Of a stretch of 5,146 bases of DNA, positions 1-5,146 are shown piece after piece. The stretch lies in assembly GCA_015064195.1 (NCBI GenBank), contig SVSO01000220.1, positions 1 to 5,146 of the forward strand, given 5' to 3'. The position numbers and the translations under genes were made by a program. Position 1 is the stretch's first letter, and every line of letters starts with the position of its first letter. The notes below the pieces were generated by a model. The model worked only from the letters and a program-made list of their open reading frames with translations, did not search any database and was not told the DNA's origin. This DNA comes from Oscillospiraceae bacterium (GTDB lineage Bacteria; Bacillota_A; Clostridia; Oscillospirales; CAG-272).

Positions 1-129
1 TTAACAAATGGTGAAATTATATGAATTTTGTATGAATTATCTTCGGGAGGGATCGTTATTCAAGGGGGATATTTGATTTGTGAATATTTAGAGGTTCCCG
101 ATAGAAAATCACGAAAAGGAGAGCTTACC
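1..129. other. AT-rich leader upstream of the PhnP-like gene
   Basis: This stretch is clearly richer in A and T than the genes that follow. The reading frame of the downstream gene stays open back to a TTG at 28, but that extension has no recognisable domain and no well-placed ribosome-binding site, so I treat it as non-coding. TATGAATT occurs twice, starting at 20 and 31, one helical turn apart. TTAACA at 1-6 and TTGATT at 73-78 resemble -35 boxes, but neither has a good -10 box at normal spacing. The promoter may be here or may lie outside the window. Confidence 0.5.
117..121 (+). promoter_or_regulatory. Ribosome-binding site that fixes the PhnP-like start
   Basis: AGGAG lies 8 bases before the ATG at 130. 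This decides the start: the longer frame beginning with TTG at 28 would add 34 residues unrelated to the fold, whereas the protein starting at 130 begins directly with the first MBL-fold strand (MKFLGTG). Confidence 0.85.
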
Positions 130-990
130 ATGAAATTTCTCGGAACCGGTGCGGGCGAGGGCACGCCCGATCCCTTCTGCACCTGCCCTGTCTGCGAAAA
201 TGCGCGCAGAGTGGGCGGACGCGAGGTGCGCACCCGCTCATCCTTCATGCTGAGCGATACCATGCTCATCGACATCGGCGCGGATTACTTTGCGCAGGCG
301 GTGATGCAGGGCGTCAGCTTTGCGGATCTGGAGCATATCCTCATTACCCATACCCATGATGATCACCTGAATTACACCTTCCTCTGGGAGCGGCTGGTAC
401 GGCGTGCCGGCGCGGAACAGACCCTGCACGTCTATTTCACCGGGGAAGCGTACGATTACATCAACGATTTCTACCTTTCCGCAAAAGGCGTGGGAAGTGA
501 GAAATTCCTGCAAGGCGTGGAGCTTGTGCGGCTGGAGCATGGGATGACCTATGACATCGGCGGCTGGAAGGTGACGCCGCTCCGCGGACGGCACGGTACA
601 GCATTTGAGAAAAACACCGCCAATTTCCTCATGGAAAAGGGCGGAGAATCTCTCTATTACGCGCTGGATTCGGGCTATTTTTTAGATGAGACCTTCGATG
701 CGCTGGCGGGACGGAGGATCGGCACATTCATCATGGAATGCACCAACGCCATCATCGAAAACGGCGCGGCAAAGCAGATAACAACCTTCCCCGGCGGTCA
801 CATGGATCTGGCGCTTTGTCTCATGACCCTTGACCGGCTGTACGAATCCGGCGGCATCACGGCGGATTCGCGGATCTACCTGACCCACATCAGCCCCAAC
901 CGGACCACACACGCCGAGCTGTGCGAATTCCTCGCCGCTCTCGATAAGCCTTACCGCATCACAGCCGCTTATGACGGCCTCGAAATCTGA
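130..990 (+). CDS. PhnP-like MBL-fold metallo-hydrolase
   Basis: A 286-residue cytoplasmic protein of the metallo-beta-lactamase fold, closest in layout to PhnP, the phosphodiesterase that opens 5-phosphoribosyl-1,2-cyclic phosphate in phosphonate breakdown. Visible features: the opening strand MKFLGTGAGEGTP; a Cys-x-Cys-x2-Cys triad at 17, 19 and 22, as in PhnP, where it holds a structural zinc; the metal motif THTHDDH with His74, His76, Asp78 and His79; His155 (GRHG), Asp180 (ALDSG) and His253 (LTHIS) as the remaining expected ligands of a two-metal site; and a conserved-looking GGH at 222-224. There is no signal peptide. No phn genes are visible, so the substrate need not be the PhnP one. 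The cysK start is only 14 bases after its stop, which suggests co-transcription. From what I recall of PhnP, a fourth zinc ligand (His three residues after the last metal His) is Pro256 here. The fold assignment is secure; the exact reaction is inferred and uncertain. Confidence 0.85.
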   Translation: MKFLGTGAGEGTPDPFCTCPVCENARRVGGREVRTRSSFMLSDTMLIDIGADYFAQAVMQGVSFADLEHILITHTHDDHLNYTFLWERLVRRAGAEQTLHVYFTGEAYDYINDFYLSAKGVGSEKFLQGVELVRLEHGMTYDIGGWKVTPLRGRHGTAFEKNTANFLMEKGGESLYYALDSGYFLDETFDALAGRRIGTFIMECTNAIIENGAAKQITTFPGGHMDLALCLMTLDRLYESGGITADSRIYLTHISPNRTTHAELCEFLAALDKPYRITAAYDGLEI

Positions 991-992
991 AC

Positions 993-997
993 AGGAG
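993..997 (+). promoter_or_regulatory. cysK ribosome-binding site
   Basis: AGGAG sits 7 bases before the cysK ATG and immediately after the stop codon of the preceding gene. This fits a co-transcribed pair with independent ribosome loading. Confidence 0.8.
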
Positions 998-1004
998 AAC
1001 CCCT

Positions 1005-1934
1005 ATGAACATCAGACATTCTTTCTCCGAGCTTGTGGGCGCAACACCGCTCATGGAGCTTGCAAATTACGGAAAAGCGAATCAGCTTTCCGCAAAAATT
1101 CTCGCAAAGCTGGAGTATTTCAATCCCGCCGGAAGCGCGAAGGATCGCGTGGCACAGGCGATGATCGATGACGCGGAGGCTTCCGGAACGCTGAAGCCCG
1201 GCGCACTCATCATCGAGCCTACCAGCGGCAATACGGGCATCGGTCTTGCCGCCGTTGCCGCATCCCGGGGCTATCGCGTCATCCTCACCATGCCCGACAC
1301 CATGAGCATGGAGCGGCGGAATCTTCTCCGTGCATACGGTGCGGAGCTGGTGCTGACCGAAGGCGCAAAGGGCATGGCCGGTGCGATCGAGAAGGCAAAC
1401 GAGCTTGCCGCCGAGAATCCCGGCAGCATCATCCCCGGTCAGTTTACAAATCCCGCCAATCCCCGCGCCCATTATCTCACCACCGGCCCGGAGATCTGGG
1501 CGGATACGGACGGAACCGTGGACATTTTTGTCGCCGGTGTTGGCACGGGCGGCACACTGTCGGGCGTCGGCAGGTATCTCAAAGAGAAGAATCCCGGCGT
1601 GAAGATCGTCGCCGTTGAGCCGGCATCCTCGCCCCTTTTGTCGGAGGGCAGAGCAGGTGCCCATGGTCTGCAGGGCATCGGCGCAAACTTTGTACCGGAG
1701 AATCTTGATCGGACGGTTTACGATGAGATCCTCACCGTGACCAACGAGGATGCATACAAAACCGGCCGCGCACTGGTGCGGTGCGAGGGCATTCTCGTGG
1801 GCATCACCTCCGGTGCGGCAGTCCATGCGGCATCGGTGCTGGCCAAGCGCCCGGAAAATGCGGGAAAGACCATCGTCGCCCTCCTCCCCGATACCGGCGA
1901 GCGGTATCTTTCTACCCCCATGTTTGCTGAATAA
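1005..1934 (+). CDS. cysK: Cysteine synthase (O-acetylserine sulfhydrylase)
   Basis: A 309-residue PLP enzyme, the usual length for CysK, that makes L-cysteine and acetate from O-acetyl-L-serine and sulfide in the cytosol, the last step of cysteine synthesis. Family landmarks in order: the N-terminal VGATPLMEL segment; the PLP-binding lysine Lys46 in GSAKDR (most relatives have SVKDR); the substrate loop TSGNTG at 73-78; QFTNPANPRAHYLTTGPEIW at 147-165; the phosphate-binding loop GTGGT at 180-184; HGLQGIG at 220-226, where relatives usually have HKIQGIG; Ser269 in GITSG, expected to bond the PLP ring nitrogen; and the C-terminal LLPDTGERYLST. No heme-binding or CBS domains are present, which argues against cystathionine beta-synthase. 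It follows the PhnP-like gene closely and is followed by a strong terminator, so it ends its operon. No cysE is visible in the window, and I see no T-box or riboswitch before it. Confidence 0.96.
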   Translation: MNIRHSFSELVGATPLMELANYGKANQLSAKILAKLEYFNPAGSAKDRVAQAMIDDAEASGTLKPGALIIEPTSGNTGIGLAAVAASRGYRVILTMPDTMSMERRNLLRAYGAELVLTEGAKGMAGAIEKANELAAENPGSIIPGQFTNPANPRAHYLTTGPEIWADTDGTVDIFVAGVGTGGTLSGVGRYLKEKNPGVKIVAVEPASSPLLSEGRAGAHGLQGIGANFVPENLDRTVYDEILTVTNEDAYKTGRALVRCEGILVGITSGAAVHAASVLAKRPENAGKTIVALLPDTGERYLSTPMFAE

Positions 1935-1940
1935 ATCCCC

Positions 1941-1970
1941 AAAGCCGCTTCTCCGTGAAGCGGCTTTTGT
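1941..1970 (+). terminator. Rho-independent terminator after cysK
   Basis: A perfect 11-bp inverted repeat (AAAGCCGCTTC at 1941-1951 and GAAGCGGCTTT at 1957-1967) encloses a 5-base loop, TCCGT. The T-run overlaps the 3' arm and continues as TTTTGTTGG. It begins 6 bases after the cysK stop and closes the two-gene unit. Confidence 0.9.
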
Positions 1971-2001
1971 TGGATGTGAATTTATTTGGTTATTTTCACT
2001 A

Positions 2002-2030
2002 TTGACAAAATCGCGCCCAAGGTATAAGAT
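2002..2030 (+). promoter_or_regulatory. Sigma-A type promoter for the antiporter–nif3-like unit
   Basis: A consensus -35 box TTGACA (2002-2007) is followed after 17 bases by TAAGAT (2025-2030) as a possible -10 box; TATAAG at 2023 with 15-base spacing is an overlapping alternative. The surroundings are AT-rich. The predicted start near 2037 leaves a leader of about 50 bases, too short for a typical c-di-AMP or cation riboswitch. ATAG and CTAT flank the TGCTCGTG near 2034-2049, which could be a weak hairpin or operator, but this is speculative. Confidence 0.7.
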
Positions 2031-2074
2031 ATTATAGTGCTCGTGCTATTGCGCGACACAATATAGAAAATTAC

Positions 2075-2080
2075 GAAAGG
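2075..2080 (+). promoter_or_regulatory. Antiporter ribosome-binding site
   Basis: GAAAGG lies 6 bases before the ATG at 2087. It is weaker than the GGAGG-type sites of the neighbouring genes. It supports this start, which places the first membrane helix right at the N-terminus. Confidence 0.6.
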
Positions 2081-2086
2081 CGTATT

Positions 2087-3385
2087 ATGACTATTCTCTT
2101 ATCCATTTCGCTGGCGATGCTGGTCGGGCTCATGTTATCCCGACTCGCAAAGCTTGTTTCCCTGCCGGCAGTTACCGCTTATCTTGTGGCGGGAATTGTG
2201 GTAGGCCCCTTCTGCATCGGTGCTCTCGGCATCGAGGGGCTGGGCTTCACCTCCTTTGAGGAGATCTCCGCTCTGAAGATCATCTCCGACAGCGCACTGG
2301 GCTTCATTGCCTTTTCCATCGGCAATGAGTTCCGCCTGTCTCAGCTCAAGCAGACGGGAAAAGCCGCCACCTTCATCGGCATTTTTCAGGCGGTGATGGC
2401 AGCTGTCGTCGTTGACGTTGTACTGGTGCTCCTGCATTTTGCCATGCCGGACCTGCTCACCGTTCCCGCAGCCATCGTGCTGGGCGCGATCGCAACGGCG
2501 ACCGCTCCTGCGGCAACGCTGATGGTCGTCCGCCAGTACAAGGCGAAAGGCCCGCTGACCGATCTGCTGCTCCCCATCGTTGCCATCGACGACGCGGTGG
2601 GTCTGGTGGTGTTCGCCGTTTCCCTCGGCGTGGCACGCGCTATCCAGCACGGCCATGTGGATGTGATCTCCATCATCCTCAATCCCCTCATTGAGATCGT
2701 GCTTTCGCTGGTATTCGGTGCGCTCATGGGCGCGATCCTCACCTTCATCGAGCGGTTCTTCCATTCCCGCTCCAAGCGTATGTCCATGTGCATCGTCTTC
2801 GTCTTCATGACTGTGGCACTGTCCATGCTCAAGTTCCAGATCGGCAGTGTGGAGATCGGATTCTCCTCCCTGCTTGTCTGCATGATGCTGGGCACGATGT
2901 TCTGCAACCTCTGCGATTATTCGGAGGAGCTGATGGAGCGCGTGGACGGCTGGACGACGCCGCTGTTCATCGTGTTCTTCGTGCTGTCCGGCGCAGAGCT
3001 TGACATTTCCGTATTCGGCGAAGGCATGATCGTGCTCATCGGCGTGGTGTTCCTGCTTGCACGTGCGATCGGCAAATATGTGGGCGCATTCGTCAGCGCA
3101 AAATGGATGAAGTGCGATGACAATGCCTGCAAGTATCTTGGCATCACACTGCTTCCGCAGGCGGGCGTTGCACTGGGAATGTCCCTTCAGGTGGGCGACC
3201 TCGGCGATGCCGGCGCGCTCATCCGCAACATCGTGCTGTTCTCCGTGCTGATTCTGGAGCTTGTCGGCCCGATGCTGTCCAAGATCGCCCTCACCAAGGC
3301 GGGCGACATTATCCCCGAAAACAAGACTTCGGCGCGCGGCGTGATCCCCAGCAAGCACCACGGCCCGCATCCGAAGCAGCAGTAA
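2087..3385 (+). CDS. Cation:proton antiporter, CPA2 family membrane protein
   Basis: A 432-residue integral membrane protein with about 12-13 hydrophobic segments covering residues 3-400, as in the Na+/H+ exchanger domain shared by KefB/KefC, GerN and NapA. The motif ATATAPAAT (135-143) matches the unwound helix that crosses the core. It is followed by IDDA with Asp168 and Asp169, the paired acidic residues that bind cation and protons in electrogenic exchangers; KefC-type proteins have Gln-Asp there instead. FFVLSGAELD (297-306), RAIGKYVGA (326-334, with Arg326 and Lys330) and LLPQAGVALGMSLQ (355-368) are further family landmarks. The protein stops soon after the membrane domain with a polar tail containing KHHGPHPKQQ. 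No RCK/TrkA-N regulatory domain is present, unlike full KefB/KefC. It probably exchanges Na+ (or K+) for H+ in pH and salt homeostasis; the cation cannot be told from sequence. It has its own promoter, and the Nif3-like gene follows after 18 bases. Confidence 0.92.
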   Translation: MTILLSISLAMLVGLMLSRLAKLVSLPAVTAYLVAGIVVGPFCIGALGIEGLGFTSFEEISALKIISDSALGFIAFSIGNEFRLSQLKQTGKAATFIGIFQAVMAAVVVDVVLVLLHFAMPDLLTVPAAIVLGAIATATAPAATLMVVRQYKAKGPLTDLLLPIVAIDDAVGLVVFAVSLGVARAIQHGHVDVISIILNPLIEIVLSLVFGALMGAILTFIERFFHSRSKRMSMCIVFVFMTVALSMLKFQIGSVEIGFSSLLVCMMLGTMFCNLCDYSEELMERVDGWTTPLFIVFFVLSGAELDISVFGEGMIVLIGVVFLLARAIGKYVGAFVSAKWMKCDDNACKYLGITLLPQAGVALGMSLQVGDLGDAGALIRNIVLFSVLILELVGPMLSKIALTKAGDIIPENKTSARGVIPSKHHGPHPKQQ

Positions 3386-3390
3386 ATAAC

Positions 3391-3395
3391 GGAGG
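3391..3395 (+). promoter_or_regulatory. Ribosome-binding site of the Nif3-like gene
   Basis: A perfect GGAGG lies 8 bases before the ATG at 3404 and within the 18-base gap after the antiporter stop. This confirms the start and suggests a shared transcript. Confidence 0.85.
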
Positions 3396-3403
3396 AAAAC
3401 GGA

Positions 3404-4195
3404 ATGAAAGCAAGCGAATTGATGAACGAGCTGTTCGCGCTGGCAAAGTCCCGCGATATGGCGAAGACCTGCGATACCTGCAAGGCGGGGGATCCCGATG
3501 CGGAGATTTCCCGGGTGGCGGTGTCCATGTTTGCCACACCGGATGTGGTGCGGCAGGCGAAAGCCTTCGGCGCAGAGCTGCTGATTGTCCACGAGCCTAC
3601 CTACTACAATCACATGGATGTCCATTCCGACGATCCGCTGGAATGCGAAAAACGCCGCTTCATCGAAGAATCCGGCATCACGGTATGGCGGTATCATGAC
3701 CATCCCCACGCCACCGCGCCCGATATTATCGCGGCGGGTGAGATGAAGTATCTGGAGCTTGACGGCGAGATCGAGTACACCGACATTTTCGATCTGGTGC
3801 GCGTACATCTGCACGAACCCATGACGCCGCGCCAGCTTGCAAAGCGGATGGAGGAAAAGCTTGGCATCGCCCACGTCCGGGTGTGCGGCGCGGCGGATGC
3901 ACCCTGTACGGAGATCTCCGGTATGTTCGGCACACCGGGCGGCGTGTTTAATGAGCTGAAGCGGGAGGGCACCGAGATCCTGCTGACCGGTGAGGCCTGC
4001 GAGTGGATGCTGGGCGAATATGCGAGAGATGCCGCACAGCTGGGGCATAAAAAAGCACTGCTCATCATGGGTCACATCGGCTCGGAGCGCGATGGTATGC
4101 GCTATACGACGGAGCTTGTGCAGAAGATGCATCCGGAGCTTGACACGCGGTACATCGAATGCGGCGAGGTTTATACTTACACTGATAAAGAATAA
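3404..4195 (+). CDS. Nif3-like dinuclear metal center protein
   Basis: A 263-residue protein of the NIF3/YbgI family, which forms hexameric rings with a two-metal site in each subunit. Their biochemical role is still poorly defined; some relatives have been linked to GTP cyclohydrolase I-like or metal-related activities. Landmarks: KAGDPDAEISRVAVSMFATPDVV (27-49), typical of the N-terminal half; LLIVHEPTYYNH (59-70), where His63 is an expected metal ligand and Glu64 takes the place of the second His of classical members; YHDHPH (97-102); the TGE motif (195-197); and a C-terminal GHIGSE with His224 and Glu228, the closing metal ligands. The length is that of single-domain members, without the inserted CutA-like domain of longer ones. 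Extra cysteines form CDTC at 23-26. No signal peptide or membrane segment is visible, so it is cytosolic. It is probably co-transcribed with the antiporter. The family assignment is firm; the function is unknown. Confidence 0.87.
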   Translation: MKASELMNELFALAKSRDMAKTCDTCKAGDPDAEISRVAVSMFATPDVVRQAKAFGAELLIVHEPTYYNHMDVHSDDPLECEKRRFIEESGITVWRYHDHPHATAPDIIAAGEMKYLELDGEIEYTDIFDLVRVHLHEPMTPRQLAKRMEEKLGIAHVRVCGAADAPCTEISGMFGTPGGVFNELKREGTEILLTGEACEWMLGEYARDAAQLGHKKALLIMGHIGSERDGMRYTTELVQKMHPELDTRYIECGEVYTYTDKE

Positions 4196-4234
4196 AAAAT
4201 GACGGGACTGTTCCGGCGGAACAGTCCCGTTTTG
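4196..4234. terminator. Bidirectional terminator between convergent units
   Basis: A perfect 13-bp inverted repeat (ACGGGACTGTTCC at 4202-4214 and GGAACAGTCCCGT at 4218-4230) has a 3-base loop. On the plus strand it runs into TTTTGTT; on the minus strand the A-run at 4194-4199 reads as a T-tract just past the stem. It fills the 39-base gap between the Nif3-like stop and the minus-strand regulator stop, so it can end transcription from both sides. Confidence 0.92.
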
Positions 4235-4438
4235 TTATGATTTGATGTATTCGATCAGATCGCCCGGCTGACAGTCGAGCACCGCGCAGATCTTTTCCAG
4301 CGCGTTCACAGGCAGATGCCTGACCGAACCGGTGCAGATCGCAGAGATTGTCGGCGGCCGTATCCCGGTGCGCTCGGCAAGCTCCTTCTGCGTCATCCCG
4401 CGTTTTGCAAGCATGACCTTTACCGTGAATTTTAACAT
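4235..4438 (-). CDS. Small Cro/C1-type helix-turn-helix regulator
   Basis: A 67-residue protein that is almost entirely a single XRE-type DNA-binding domain. From the chosen start: MLKFTVKVMLAKRG (helix 1), MTQKELAERTGI (helix 2), RPPTISAICTG (recognition helix), then LPVNALEKICAVLDCQPGDLIEYI (helices 4-5). The pattern fits the short HTH_26-like subgroup of Cro/C1 proteins found widely in Bacillota. I chose the ATG at 4438 because GGAGG (plus-strand CCTCC 4447-4451) stands 8 bases before it. A GTG at 4474, overlapping the stop of the upstream gene as GTGA, would add 12 residues of poor quality. It lies 32 bases downstream of the RNase Z-like gene on the same strand and probably shares its transcript. 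No sensor or dimerisation domain is visible; targets are unknown, and autoregulation is possible but not shown. Confidence 0.88.
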   Translation of the reverse strand: MLKFTVKVMLAKRGMTQKELAERTGIRPPTISAICTGSVRHLPVNALEKICAVLDCQPGDLIEYIKS

Positions 4439-4446
4439 GAGAAAAA

Positions 4447-4451
4447 CCTCC
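4447..4451 (-). promoter_or_regulatory. Ribosome-binding site of the small regulator
   Basis: GGAGG on the minus strand, 8 bases before the ATG at 4438 and directly preceded by a run of eight T. It favours the 67-residue form over the 79-residue GTG-started form. Confidence 0.8.
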
Positions 4452-4470
4452 AAAAAAAACCGGCTCACCC

Positions 4471-5146
4471 TCACACCTCATAAACCTTCAGCGGCTCGGG
4501 GCAGAATACCTCCACATCGCCGATTCCGGCGGCGGTGCGGATGACGTCCTCCGCGTGAGATGCGGCGAAATGCACCACGGCCATGCGCTTTGCCCCCGAT
4601 TCCATGGCGGTGCGCATGGAATCATAGATGCTGGAGTGGCCGTTCTGCGGCGGATTGCTGTAATCGGTCTTGGATGTGACGCGGGTGTTTTCATGCACCA
4701 GCAGATCGCAGTTCCGGAGCGCATCCGGCAGATGGGGTGCATAGAAGGTGTCGCCGGTGATGCCCAGCACCTTTCCCGTGGCGCGCTCGGTGATGCGGAA
4801 GGCGATGCCGTCGATGGCGTGATTGTTCCGGCAGGCCTCGATCATCACATCGTCAAATTCCGCAATGAGGGACAATTCCTCGTCGGCTTCGATCTCATGA
4901 ACAATGGGATGGGAGCTGGTCTTGTAATACCGGCGCTCACTGCCCGCCTGAAGAAATGCGAGGGCGAGATCCACCACCTCCCGCACATTGTTTTTCGGGC
5001 CGTAGATGTGCATCTCATCGAGAGAGCGGGTCTTGCCGTTCTGCAGCCAGTGAAAGAGAAGATGGGGCAGAGCGAGGTAATGATCGTGGTGCATATGGGT
5101 GAAAAATACCCGATCGACCGACAGCAGATCGATGCCCAGCTTTGTC
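4471..5146 (-). CDS. RNase Z-like MBL-fold metallo-hydrolase, N-terminus cut off
   Basis: The reading frame stays open to the window edge, so the true start lies outside; 224 residues are visible (numbered here from the edge). An ATG at 5094 is not the start, because it falls inside the metal motif: THMHHDH gives His17, His19, Asp21 and His22. Further ligands of the two-metal site follow in the order seen in RNase Z: His109 in NHAIDGIAFRI, Asp132 in GITGDT, and His192 in VVHFAASH. LLVHENT (148-154) and GHSS (169-172) match the HEAT-like and GHS motifs of RNase Z relatives. Bacterial RNase Z trims the 3' end of tRNA precursors, but many relatives act on other phosphodiesters or esters. The sequence between residues 35 and 95 does not look like the tRNA-binding exosite of ElaC-type RNase Z, so I do not call rnz. 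It is cytosolic on the part visible and is followed by the small regulator gene. Confidence 0.85.
   Translation of the reverse strand, partial: TKLGIDLLSVDRVFFTHMHHDHYLALPHLLFHWLQNGKTRSLDEMHIYGPKNNVREVVDLALAFLQAGSERRYYKTSSHPIVHEIEADEELSLIAEFDDVMIEACRNNHAIDGIAFRITERATGKVLGITGDTFYAPHLPDALRNCDLLVHENTRVTSKTDYSNPPQNGHSSIYDSMRTAMESGAKRMAVVHFAASHAEDVIRTAAGIGDVEVFCPEPLKVYEV

Noticed and set aside
28..129. A longer N-terminus for the PhnP-like protein starting with TTG
   Set aside because: The 34 extra residues have no family match, and the AGGAG before the ATG at 130 fits far better.
969..1826. A 285-codon open frame on the minus strand opposite cysK
   Set aside because: cysK is certain on the plus strand; the antisense frame has no domain and no ribosome-binding site that I can see.
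1976..1999. GTGAA/TTCAC inverted repeat just before the -35 box
   Set aside because: Only 5-bp arms separated by 14 bases of AT-rich sequence; this is expected by chance and matches no operator I can name.
2037..2086. A riboswitch (for example c-di-AMP or cation-sensing) in front of the antiporter
   Set aside because: The leader is only about 50 bases and shows no strong multi-stem structure or known conserved motif.
2135..4132. A 665-codon open frame on the minus strand across the antiporter and Nif3-like genes
   Set aside because: It lies opposite two well-supported genes, its translation is unusually rich in His, Arg and Gln with no recognisable domain, and it is explained by the GC-rich codon use of the plus-strand genes.
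4471..5094. ATG at 5094 as the start of the minus-strand MBL-fold gene
   Set aside because: It falls inside the metal-binding motif THMHHDH; the frame continues to the window edge with fitting MBL-fold sequence.
4235..5146. A toxin–antitoxin or defence module formed by the small regulator and the MBL-fold protein
   Set aside because: The hydrolase has complete catalytic motifs of the RNase Z-like family and no toxin signature, and no other defence gene or mobile element is nearby.

Overview
The window looks like ordinary chromosomal DNA from a GC-rich member of the Bacillota, most likely a gut Clostridia of the Oscillospiraceae/Ruminococcaceae type. This rests on strong AGGAG/GGAGG ribosome-binding sites at almost every gene, AT-rich spacers between GC-rich genes, strong hairpin-plus-T terminators, and the protein families present. 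No marker gene confirms the taxon, so this is an inference. I see no insertion sequence, phage gene, CRISPR array, tRNA or rRNA.

Layout. (1) Positions 1-129 are an AT-rich leader without a convincing gene. (2) A two-gene plus-strand unit follows: a PhnP-like metallo-beta-lactamase-fold hydrolase (130-990) and, 14 bases later, cysteine synthase cysK (1005-1934). It ends in a perfect 11-bp hairpin terminator (1941-1970). (3) A new promoter (TTGACA at 2002) starts a second plus-strand unit: a CPA2-type cation:proton antiporter (2087-3385) and, 18 bases later, a Nif3-like dinuclear-metal protein (3404-4195). (4) A 13-bp hairpin (4202-4230) with T-tracts on both sides acts as a shared terminator between this unit and a convergent minus-strand unit. 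(5) On the minus strand, an RNase Z-like MBL-fold hydrolase (4471 to the window edge, N-terminus missing) is followed by a very small Cro/C1-type repressor-like protein (4235-4438).

How the genes may work together. CysK makes cysteine from O-acetylserine and sulfide. The antiporter exchanges Na+ or K+ for protons at the membrane. The other enzymes are metal-dependent proteins of uncertain substrate. Three of the six genes encode predicted dinuclear-metal proteins (two MBL folds and Nif3), but nothing in the sequence ties them into one pathway. I do not see a clear new system. The points most worth checking are the altered metal-site residues in the PhnP-like and Nif3-like proteins and the pairing of the small regulator with the RNase Z-like gene.
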